In this document: positions 33,931-45,600 of the stretch, in pieces | How positions within the stretch are numbered: the first letter of the stretch is position 1 | Layout of the letters: the number at the start of each line of letters is the position of its first letter | From: Cyrtodaria siliqua | Lineage: Eukaryota; Mollusca; Bivalvia; Adapedonta; Hiatellidae | DNA: 64,000 nucleotides | Direction: 5' to 3' | NCBI GenBank assembly: GCA_037043455.1 | Contig: JAWPHD010001143.1 | Coordinates: 1-64,000, forward strand | Made by a program: the position numbers and the translations under genes | Notes under the pieces: model-generated | What the model was told of the DNA's origin: nothing | Databases searched by the model: none | Seen by the model: the letters and a program-made list of their open reading frames with translations, nothing else

Positions 33931-34559
33931 ATATACGCATTTTTTGGGGGGGATTTAGCGTTCACACACATTACATTATTTGTACAAGATACAAACATGC
34001 AAAAGGATTCAAAATAACAAACCAGTTCACATCTGATAGAAATACCTCTGCATTAAACAAATAGACCACATGTGGTCAACTAGTGTCAACAAATGGACCC
34101 ATTCTACAATATTCTTACATACATCTGTACATACAATCTCCGAATCGTGATAAAAATCGCATTACTGGATATCTGGATATCATGCGTATATGATAGAAAT
34201 GTTGAGATTGGTAAACGCGGAACGAACGAAAGCAGATGCATGTTTTCTGTGCATTTAAACACATGCATTCTGTTGCGTTCAGGAATGCAGTTTCGTGTTT
34301 TGGTGTTTACTATGTTTTGTGAAAGCTGAATTTCCTGTTCGACTTTTATAAAAACAAATTAAATAAACGCATAGTTTTGTTTATAAACGCCGACTGATAA
34401 ATGATATGCAAACGCAATGCAAACGGAACGCAAAAAAAAAGCAAACGCAAACGGAATTCATTGTGGGTAACTTGAACGCAACTGGGTCTGTATTTTGATA
34501 TTGTAGTAATACCGAACTAGCATATGCATATACGCAAGAGACGACCCGGCCATACATAG

Positions 34560-36060
34560 AAGAAACTATTAAATACATTTTGATATGCAGTTAGCTGATA
34601 GTTTGGTAAGTTTTTGGTCAATTTGGCCAAGCCCATTGCTTTTGAAGAATCAAGTTTGATTTTGTAACAGTGACAGCACTATATTTAATGTATGAAATTG
34701 AATCCTCTCATTTAAACAAATATCTGTGTATGTTGGTATTTTACTTTGAAACACGTATCATAATGTTCAGCATTAGCAAATCTGAAATGTAAAATGTAAA
34801 CACAGAATGCCTTTCCATGTTTAACATATTTGTCCTTTCCTTTCGCCCAAGTGAATATGTTGCTATATCTTATTTCGATTTAGACCAATATGATCTATTA
34901 AATACATTAAATTATATATTAACAATCTTCATTTAGAAAGGTCTGAAGTCCTGTTACACGTTGGAAATATTGTACATAGTATGTTGATTAAGGATATCAG
35001 TCTCGTCTAGTGACCGGTCAGTGCAGCAGTTGGTGATGATTTGTGGCTGATAAGCCGTAGCATAAATTTCAGCCACATTTCGGGATAAACTGATAGGCTC
35101 TAGATACAGGTCACACTGACTGGATATTTACTGATGTGATTTGGTTGGATAGCGTTCATCTTTTATAAATAACGGAGCATATGGTTGGTCGTCAGTGTGT
35201 TGTATGAGTCTTTGTCAAAACGTCTGACTTTATAACGGATTTTATATCACTATGTTTTTATGATTTGAAACCATTTTAACTCAGCCATATGACTATTAAG
35301 TGTTTGAATAAGAAATCAGTAGAAACAAATAATACTATGCTTCAAAATATTTCTAACTAGACGACAGACAGAATATTTCGACTGTGAGAATTGAATAAAA
35401 AAAACTATCACGAACGAACTTATACGATTATAGTACTCTGTTGTGTCGGATTTACAACGTTATTATCGGACTTTTTATTTTAAACCTGAACTCGGTCTGC
35501 TACAAGCAACATTTTATGCTGTGAGATAAATTTATTCTGTGAAACAGGTAAGTTTTCATTTAATAAACAGTTAGTTTACGAATAAGTCAATCAATTAGTC
35601 AGTTATGTAATATATATATATATATATATATATAAACTCTAGCAATATGTATATATAAACTCTAGCAATTATATGTATGCCGTAGCTTTCGGTCTTGCGG
35701 TCTTCCTCAGTGGCGTATTTATGAACAATTAAATTATATATTTGTGTGTGTAAGGCCAATATATTATAACAGTGTGGTTTATCTTGCCCGTCCGACCTTG
35801 TTTTTATTTTGCAACGTCAGAAAGAACAGAAAATGGGCATGACTCATTAGCCAACGTTTTGACCTTTCAGGTAGAAAACTTATGTAACGACAAATACAAT
35901 GTTCATACCTAACATATGTACCCAACTTCCGTATATTGCTGAATAATAGAAAAGCATGCTAGTATATGTGATATGGAGCTGTTAAGTACAAGATCAATAG
36001 TAGATTTCTGAAATAAGTAATATGCATTCATCACCATTATACATTGTATTCAAAACACAT
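34560..36060. other. Likely intron or intergenic region of the minus gene
   Basis: A (TA)n microsatellite lies at 35609-35635, and a repeated 'ATATAAACTCTAGCAAT' sits next to it. The segment 35688-35710 contains CCGTAGCTTTCGGTCTTGCG. A minus-strand frame near 35012-35098 is open in phase 1 after a CAG, but its acceptor is poor. No firm exon. Confidence 0.35.
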
Positions 36061-36062
36061 AC

Positions 36063-36493
36063 CGGATGGTATAGCTCCCATGTTTTCTGAGCAAGTAATA
36101 TTTTCACTCTCTTGAAATTGGCCGCTAAGAGCATTCCGGACTGTAACATCTCCTGTAAAAGGCAATAACTACTTATTATTACATCGCACGATTAATATAT
36201 ACTTTACATACAACACATTCATATTAAAATCTTCTAAGATTATTGTATTTAAGTGCATGATTTTTATCTATTTACTTTACATTTAGTACTTTTATCATTT
36301 TTGGTAGCCTTTCATCATAGAAACACCTTCCGGGCATAGATGTGATTTCAATTTAAAATGAAATCGATAATTTAGAAATAAAATCCAGTCATAAGAGTGT
36401 CATCAATACAAACATATATAGAAGTTTCTTACCTGCAGTAAATTCATTGTTTCCATTCTCATTAGAAATGTCACTTAAAGCACTTCGATTCAT
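36063..36493 (-). CDS. First two exons of an unrecognised minus-strand gene
   Basis: Exon 1 starts at ATG 36493 ('MNRSALSDISNENGNNEFTA') and ends at a strong donor, GCAG|GTAAGA (36433), in phase 1. Exon 2 (36152-36063) follows a TGCCTTTTACAG acceptor, continues in the matching phase as 'GDVTVRNALSGQFQESENI', and ends at CCG|GTATGTG, again phase 1. Two consecutive good exons in phase are unlikely by chance. The polar, asparagine/serine-rich N terminus looks intrinsically disordered. No domain is visible yet and later exons, at lower coordinates, were not found with confidence. The start lies about 150 bp from the start of the plus-strand gene, head to head. Confidence 0.5.
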
Positions 36494-36644
36494 TCTTCAG
36501 GAATAAACTAAACTGTTCTAAGTACAGTTATTCACAACTCCAACAAAACACGTTACATATATATATCGTCCTTTAAATTTGGCGCTCTGAACTCTGATTG
36601 GCTTTTTTTCCAAACTAAACATGTATTATATTTGGTTGTTTCAG
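36494..36644. promoter_or_regulatory. Putative bidirectional promoter
   Basis: This 151-bp interval separates the two divergent start codons. It contains GATTGG (reverse CCAAT box) at 36596-36601, TTTGGCGC (E2F-like) near 36578 and AT-rich DNA with a TATATATAT tract near 36560. The assignment is by position and motif only. Confidence 0.35.
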
Positions 36645-39600
36645 AATGTATGATGTTGATGAAAATGAGGGAGAAAGCACCACGGAAAACGGTAAATAAT
36701 TTATTTTTCTTAGTAGTAGTCATTTATTTTCTAGCAATCGAAGTACAATGTATGAATGCACTCCATAAATGTAAGCACAAAAGAGTCATTATATTGTGTT
36801 CGGACAATGCACATTTAGTATAATATTAGTCAATATACAATTAAAATTAAAATGAAAATATGGCCTGTAGATCTACAAAGTTAATATTTGTACTTTGTAC
36901 ATATAGAAGGAGTTTTAACTTTATTTTAGACCCACCCCCGTCCATCCCTGGACAAAGCATCCTAACAACCCCACCCCTGGACACCTCAAATATAAAAAAT
37001 ATAAAAACACTCCCTGGACTGAAACTTGTGAACAGATGGACATAAATCTAAATATTTGTTTGTTTGTTTGTATGTTTGTTTGTTTGTATTGTGTTTTACA
37101 TCATGTTCAACACATGTAAGGTTATACAGGACGGTTAATTTGTTGTGGTGGAGGCAGACCACCCACTTTGCCTGGGTAGAACCAGTACTGTACATCTTCC
37201 GCCACCCGTAAGAATCGACACTTCCTGACTTACATGTCTAGCTCCGAGTGGGATTTGAACTCGCAGCGGTGAGATGCAATTTCGTTGACCATTCGGCCAC
37301 GGAGACGATAATTGTTTTTAAAAAAAATCTAAATAATAAAACATGTTCATTTTTAGCGTGCAATAACGTTGCCTATCTATACGTCAGTGCCTACATTATG
37401 CCAACCAATATACTACGTCATTAGCTGTCTAAAGACTATGTCATTAGCTGTTCACATTGCTGAATTTGTATGACCGATAAATAATTTTTCTTGCTCATTT
37501 CCCAGGAACTTGTTTTATTCACAGATACACTGTGGTTCATTTTGGGAGTCAGTATTTCCCATTACTTAAGTCTTATTTGACGCTGACATGTTGATGATAT
37601 AGTGTGATTCCGTATATCCTCTCAAGCCCTCGTTTTACGTTTTTGTTTGTTTCTTTTTTTCTTTTTTTCTTACTTTTTTAATTTATGATTTTTACAGACA
37701 ATGTGTACGCAGATGCGTGGCCTGCTTACATGTAGCTAAGCCTCTTGCATTTTCTAAGATAATGACTTTCGAATAACTTTTTTTTAAATAAAAACAAAAA
37801 CTGGAGGTCTAATTAGGTCAAAATTGTCGTGTCAAACGGCGACAAAAAACGTCATAAAATACGCATGCGGCAAAAGTGTTTGGTTAAATGTCAGTTGCGG
37901 GCCCATAGTTCAGTTTAGGGTACTGTCGACGGAAGACAGGTCATGAAGAGAGAATTATCTGAAGGTGCAAACGAACGAGAATACCCGGAGTATATTTATG
38001 TAGTATTGTAGCTAATACGACATAGACCAGTTTAGCCAAACTCACCACCAGATTCAAGAGGGCAATCACTATAACAAGATCACACCCTCTATATTTTCCA
38101 ACCATAACTCATACAATAATTCAATACTGGACTTTTTGTTTGTTTTTCATCATGCTTCCGTATGAATGATTTTAGAACCGGTGGTCCAGAGTGCTAAGGC
38201 GCTATTTCAACCTCACCACTACGGTCGTGAGTACAAATCCAGCTCGCGCCCAGATTTGATGAGGTAAATAAATCGACCGTCATATATAACCTAAAATATG
38301 CTGAAGATGACATAAAATACCCAATGATTTTTTTTATTGTTTTTGTTGGGGGAGCAATAGTCCCGATAGTCGTTTTCTCTTTAATATGAAGTTATATAGA
38401 AAACAAACAGCCTATATACCAGGGTCCGATGCCAAGGATACCGAGTGTGTCCGTTGCTAGAATATCACAAAGCAACCAGGTTCCGGTGCTCTGAAATTTA
38501 GACATGATGCTAACATTAACATATATTTAGGCTAAACATTTATCTTTATTGAACCACAGCCGTTGCAAACCACTTTGGGATCAAATGGAAGTTTGATTTT
38601 TCATAAAATTCAGAGTGAAAACATAGAGGTTTGACTTTTTAAAGTCATGAATATTGTATCGACCGGTCAAAAGTAAATTTGTTTCATCTTGTTAAGAATT
38701 ATTCTGCATTTGTTCTAAATAAAGAACATATATTTCGAAGGATGACATTCAAAAGTTCCGTGGCATAAAGTTTTTTTCTTATACATACCATAATTTATCT
38801 TTATTTTCGAAAGTTTTGACACCAGTGTACATTTTCCACCTGTTATTACCAGCCAGGGTACGTTACACGTGCAACCAGGATCAGTTTTGAGCAGCTAGGG
38901 TCCGTTACCTCTATCCACCATGCAGTAGGAATCGCTCTTTAATCCATTCACGCGCGTCAATAATTAGATGGACTTTACCCCATTCCCTAGACAACTAAAA
39001 TATCAAAATATCCCCCCAACCCCCTCCCGTGCAAATTGACTGCATGGGCCCCATATACTGAAATACATGTGCACTGCAGGCCTGTTTAAATTGCAAAACA
39101 AAACTATTTACCTCCCACCTCCCTCCAAATCAAATCCTGGATCTGTCCCCCACCCCACCCAATTCCCCTGCAAATTGACTGCATGGGTCCCATACACTGT
39201 ATTAAATGTTTGCGGTGCAGGCCTGTTTAAATAGCTAAAATAAAACTAGTTATCTCCCAACTCCCTCCAAACTCAAATCTGCTGGATCTGTCCCTGACAT
39301 GTTATATTAAATGATGATGTCATAAACTTGTGAATTGAATTGAATGTTGTTTAACGGCTCATCAACACAGTATAGGTTATTTAGAGCCGCCCCGGAGAGA
39401 GGGGATTGATACATAGGAATCCGGGAACCTGCCCTACTCTTATTATCGAATAGATTCTTATGGTTCATAAACTTGTGAGTGGTATGATGTTATCATGAAT
39501 CATAAATGTGGTTCTAATAAGTTCAATACATTTAAATGCAAAGCTAGTATAACTCAAGCAATTTATAAGTCAGATTACATTTTTGGAATGAGTTATTTGG

Positions 39601-42600
39601 AATCAAATTGTTAAACTGTATATATTTTCCACTATGCTGCTGCTGCTGCTGCTGCTTCTACTACTATTACTTCTATTACTACTACTAATCATTGTGAGTT
39701 AATGTTTGTGGTCAATTTTTATAATTCACTTGCTTATGCTTTTAGTGATCATTGCATTTTTCTACAAGTCTAAAACTTTTTTTTTTGACAATATCTTATT
39801 TCAGTGGTAAATAAGCGCTAACTGAGAACATTATCAATGATGCTAATTAACACAGAAATCATCAACTAATTTTGAAACACCAAAGCCAAACATTGCATGA
39901 TCACTTGTATTAGACTAATTTATGATACAGTCCTGCATTTTAATCACAAACTATAGAAAGTGTATGTCCTCGCTCTTATCAGCTTGGTACTATAAACTGA
40001 CGATACGATTATACACAGAAACATCTTGTTATCATAAAAAATAACAGTTCTGTTATTTTCCCAGCAGTTTGTCCAGACACACACTTGTTAATGACCTGAT
40101 GATACATTGTAGTGGGCAGAGTTGCCTAGACTGGCTCGTCTCAGTGAGTATATATAGAGATCTAGTTTCTTTCAATAAATCTCAATCAGAATACTATCTA
40201 TCTATATTCCATTAATTCCAAACCCCTGCTACAATTAATATCTTTGAAATCTTATGTTTATATCATGTTTCAATGTGGAGAGAGAGAGAGTGATCAGACA
40301 AAAGATGGGAAGCTTGTGGTTTTTAAAACTGCATGTATAAAGACAACTCACAATACCATTTGAATTTATGAAATTTAATTGATAAAATGTATAACATATT
40401 AATGAATATTTTCAATTATTTATGAATAAAAAATCTCTCTCTCTCTCCCTCTCTCTCTCTCTCTCTCATTTCGGCCGGAAATTGAAGATGGCCGCCACGG
40501 CTAAAAATAGATTTTTAAAAACAAGTTTGTAGCGACTACTTCTTGAAAACTGTAAGATTTATTGATATGGGACATTTTATAAAATGATCAGAATGACATG
40601 ATGTTGGTCCTTGTCGAAAATCATTTTGATTTGACATTAAACATGGCTGCCAGAGGCCATCTTTGTTTACATAGAGTTATGTAGTAAAAACGTTTAACGC
40701 TACTCCTCTGAAACTACGTAACGGATTTTCATGAAACTTCACTGGAATATTGCTCTGGATATCTAGTTGATCCTATCAACATATCATGTCGGCCGGAAAT
40801 TCAAGATGGCCGCCATAGCTAAAATATATTTTTAAAAAACAAAATGTTAGTGACTACTTCTTGAAAACTATAAGCGATATTGATATGGGACTTTTTCTAA
40901 AATGATCAGCATAAATAATGTTGGTCTTTTTCAAAAATCAGTTTGGTTCGACACTAAACAAAATAGTGTGAACATCAACCCCAATAAATATGGGGGAAAG
41001 ACTTTACAATCAGGTTTTGAAAAAGTAATAGTAGAAGTATGAAATAACATCCAAAATATTATGTTTTTGTATATATTTAAAGAGACACACGGCAATTTTG
41101 AGATTTTTTAAACTCAGTGGGCCCCGTTAGTTTTCTACATAACTTGCATACTTGCAATCCGGCATTATTATTAATATTGAAATAGCTCAAAAGAAAAGTG
41201 CGTTAACAGATTAATAACTTTTGATAATAATTCACAAATACTATCTTTAGAAATTGTTAGAAATCACAATTGTTAGAAATTGAAATCACCATTAATTATT
41301 TATTTATATGCAAGCAGTTTAAATGTCAAAATGAGGCAGGATTAATAAATTGATGTGCATATTTTATTGCTTGCATAAAACTCAAGATTTCCGTTTGTCC
41401 CTTTGAGACTTGACTACATTGACCTTGTTACAGTACTGGTAGTAGAGCAATACACTGATACCATGTGGATCAATAAATAATAGTCTTAATCAGCTAACTG
41501 TTACAATAATTAGACCTCATGCTGAGCACAGAAAAGGAAATTGCATGGTATTCTGGGCAAATCTGTAGGATTGTATGGCTGTATCCTCAGCTAGAAGTGT
41601 ATATGTGTCCCCTTCTTATTTGAAGTTACCCTTAACAACCAAAACAAAACCACCATTTATTCTTGTAGCAGCATATATTAAACTTCGTCGTATAATGACG
41701 TCGTAGCCTTATTGTGTACGTAAAAATAGTGGATTGTATGGCTGTATCCTCAGCTAGAAGTGTATATGTGTCCCCTTCTTATTTGAAGTTACCCTAAAAA
41801 CAAAAACAAAACCGCTATTTATTCTTGTAGCAGCATATATTAAACTTCGTCGTATAATGACGTCGTAGCCTTATTGTGTACGTAAAAATAGTAGAAAATC
41901 AAAAGATATATTATCCACTTGTAACTCAGGAGCAATTTGGTTGAGATATTGTTGGATCTTTCCCTGCTTATAACGGTACATTTTACTAGTAATATAAATT
42001 AACGGGATTCAGAAATGTTGCATATGTTTTGATGTTCATTTAAATCAAGTAGGTTATCTTTGTTCGCTTTCAAACTAACGATTATGTACAAAATGTATGG
42101 TGTGTAAATTAGGAAGTGACAATGCGTTTACAATTCTGGACATCATTAACATTTAGCGAAACGAGTTTATTGATCTGAGATTATCTGTGTCGTATTATAA
42201 TTGAAATTGTTTACTTACTGATATTGAAACTGTATCAGGTGACTGTATAATGTACAATAACTATCAACACCCGCAACCATTGAAAGGGATTTTGTATCAT
42301 CGTGATAGCTTACAACGCGGGCCTTCTATTTTATTATTGATAATACGAACTTGACTACATGTATAAACTAATCCGATGTAAATACTTACAGAAACTTAAG
42401 GAGACGATTACACATTTGGAGACTACATTGAATGAAGCACAGAAACGGATCAGAGAAAAGAACAGTCTTCTTGAGGTATTACTTTTATAGCTACTTTTAT
42501 TATATTATATATGTATATATAACATTTTTAAATACATTAGTGATTTGTATAAATTAATGATTTTGTATAGATGTGACCTGCAGTTCAAAGATGACCAATA

Positions 42601-45600
42601 TTAAAACACAACATAATAATTAGGTTACGGTGATCCATAATATAAGAAGGAAACATTTAGCCTGTGAACGTATAAACTCAGTACTTTTCTTTTTTTAACA
42701 TTATTTAACTCTTGATTACACATCATAGTATCCCTCTCTTTCTCTATCTCTCTCGCTCGTGTATGTATACACATTACTACATTGTTTAGCGTTCGTTAAT
42801 ATGTACATAAAAGCCCCACAGTTTTATATTAATGTAATATTATGTTTATTTTCTTGAATATACATGTGTATATTCATATTGAAATGTTTTTCGTGCTTTG
42901 ACAGTTCAGGGATGGTTAGAAATAGTAAGATACTATCTTTTGGAATTTCAGTAAACTTAAGCACCGGAAATAAATGCATTTACAATTATGAGTGTAAAAT
43001 CATGTTTCAGAAAACGGTGCAAGAGTTGAAAGAACTGAAAGAAGACAACTTAAAATTAAAAAGTTGGCTTTCTACTAGTACTCGGGTAAGTCCTCCTGAA
43101 AACAAAAATAAAAGTTGATTTGTATTACATTTATGGCAAATTTAATTAATTGTTTCATTTTATTCATATTATAGAAAAAGACATAAACTGAAATGTAAAA
43201 TGCCACATAAATAAATATGAAGCATATGTTAAGTATATGTTAAGCCAATTAAAAAAATACTGAAAATTGGAAGCAACAAAGTTGTTTACGTGGTATTAAG
43301 CTAAATCCTATTGATATTGTATGTATATTTTAAATTGATTAACGTTTTGTTCAAAAGGTAAATATTATAATAATACAATAATGTATGATATTGCAGGATA
43401 AGGTGGTTTCAGAGGAAGAAATGCTACTCTTTTCGCTAGGAGTACATACATTGGATGTTGATAGTAAGGTAAGCATGTTGGAGTATTGAATAAATAAAGC
43501 TATACATATTTCATCTCTACCATAAGCAAATTACTAGCGTTTTCTTTATTACATTTACTACATGTATAAAATAAACAAGAAAAGTGACAAATGACCCGTT
43601 TGACCTTTGACCTCCAAGTGCGATTGTACTAACAAAGTATACTACGCTTTATCTTGCCATCACATTATGGTAAAATGGGTATTCGTTATCACAGAAGAGT
43701 AGAGCATAATGCCTCAAAGGGTTTATGTCTGATTTTAGAAACAAGATTAGCCCTCGATCTTCTTCAGACGAATGTCAAACGTTGACCGACCTTGGCATTT
43801 TTGACCAGTGTGTAGATCTGCGAAGTTCTGGTTCTAACATATATACTATCATTTATATATATCAAAGAAAAACAAGTAGGTCAAAATGGCTCATAATAAA
43901 CTTTTGTATTCTAAATTGGGTCTGGGTTAAGCACAGAGCCTTTGGGATAATAATAACGGCCTCTTGATTCCGGTGTATCGTGCTTGTTTAAATAGTTATG
44001 CATGCTTTAAATTTCAGAAAAGAAATCATTCAGAAGAACAAAATGATACGGTTTCGGTAGTAAAGGTTTGTACCTTAATGTTCCGTCAAGTTTATTTACA
44101 AAATGTATAAGATGAATATTATTTCGAAATGTAATAGAACCTCTCCGGTGTCAAGATATATAAATATGCTTATTTTTATCAATTGTTGAACCATTTAAAT
44201 TTTTAATAAAATGACAATTTACAAAAGCCATTTTCTGTAATCATGCATTTTATCATGACAAGCTTTATGATCCTCGTATAAGATCGGTTTCATGGTATAT
44301 AATTTGCGTTACTTCACTCATATTATGTGTGACTATTCGAAGTTTGTATTTACTTTATGTGAGAATCTCTTGAAGAATATCGTGTTTTTCTAACTTGCGT
44401 TTGATCATTACCTAGATGTACATATACATATACAGATATGTTGTATGACGAGGCGCGGATGTGTCTCTGAAAACAAAATAAATTTAATTAGATGCTTTAA
44501 TATCCACATAACATCATTTGAATTATATGTATATGTTTATATGTATATATTGTTTCTTCTCCAATTACGATTGTATGCTTGTTAAAATTAATCAATATCT
44601 GTGTTATTTCTTTGTCGTTGTTTTTTCCTTCAGAAAAGTAAAGGTCAATACGGAATCGGCAAAGCTGGACAAAGTTCAAAGAAAGAAGAGGTAAGATTTG
44701 TTTCTGCTACCGTTAAGTTTGCTATTACTATTAAGTATAATGTTAATAGTACCCAGAGTGAAACGTTTTAAATTGTATTTATAGTACGCTGTACTAAGAA
44801 TCTAACATCGGAAGATATTTAAATTATGCAATTACTTACATGTGTATGCTTCTGATTGGCTCTAAATCAAACTGATCATACACAAGTCGTACATAGTAAT
44901 TGTGTATAGTAGTAATTAATGATGTCAATTTCGAAAGCAAACAAACAAGAAAAAAAGACTAGCAATGGAATTGTTATGTCAGTATCATTATATAAATACA
45001 CAGTTATTTCATTATACCAAACCTATATTCGAAAACTATTTGGATCGGCTGAATATCCTTTGAAATAAAACACGAAACGGACACAGACATTTTGTAAATG
45101 AATTTAAAGCTCATCCTTAACATAGTTTATTTCGTAATAAACATAATACAGTTAGGTAAACTCCCAAACATGATCAACAGGCCTTCAATAAATACGTTAA
45201 GGTTATAACTCTGATGAAAGTTACTAATTACTAAAATTAGTACGCACTTAAATAAAAGAAAAGGGTTTAAGTCCAAAGGGAAGTGTAACATTCACAGAAT
45301 ACAGTCACTCGACAAGTATTACAACGCAAAGGTGATTCGAAAAGTACATCGTAAGCATTTAAGGGTTGACAACAGGGGTACCACCTTGGAAAGGTCAGTG
45401 GAAAAAGGGAACCACCGGATAGTTTAAACTTGTTCAAGGATGCACCAAACCTCACTCTTATCCTGTCATCATCCCTAAACAACAGGACAGTGTAAATAAA
45501 AACAAGAAGACAGTGAGTTTTCAAAGTATCACAAGCCGGTCAGAACAGTTACATAAGAAAACAGTAAGGGGAAAGAATATGATAAAAATAAACGAACAGT

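Larger units (their letters stand above)
32052..34555. mobile_element. 2.5-kb structure with ~90-bp inverted ends
   Basis: 32052-32141 and 34464-34555 are inverted copies at over 90% identity, beginning 'GTATGGCCGGGTCGTCT' and ending 'CAAGTTACCCA'. Just outside the left end a short hairpin (AAGCCAGAT/ATCTGGCTT) lies at 31996-32050. The interior includes an orphan exon candidate (32221), a fold-back (32920) and a tRNA-like segment (33850). It could be a DNA transposon or two opposed copies of a short repeat. Confidence 0.5.

Noticed and set aside
35012..35098. Minus-strand phase-1 open block that could be exon 3 of the minus gene
   Set aside because: The acceptor has no polypyrimidine tract and the block is short; chance is a sufficient explanation.
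35160..35547. Possible 5' untranslated exon with TATA-like start and a GAAACAG|GTAAGT donor
   Set aside because: The donor is good, but the plus-strand gene can begin at 36645 without it, and no promoter or start evidence links the two. Left as a possibility only.
43725..43967. 80-codon frame following a TTTTAG acceptor-like site inside the coiled-coil gene
   Set aside because: In the required phase 0 it stops after three codons, and the neighbouring exons join cleanly without it.
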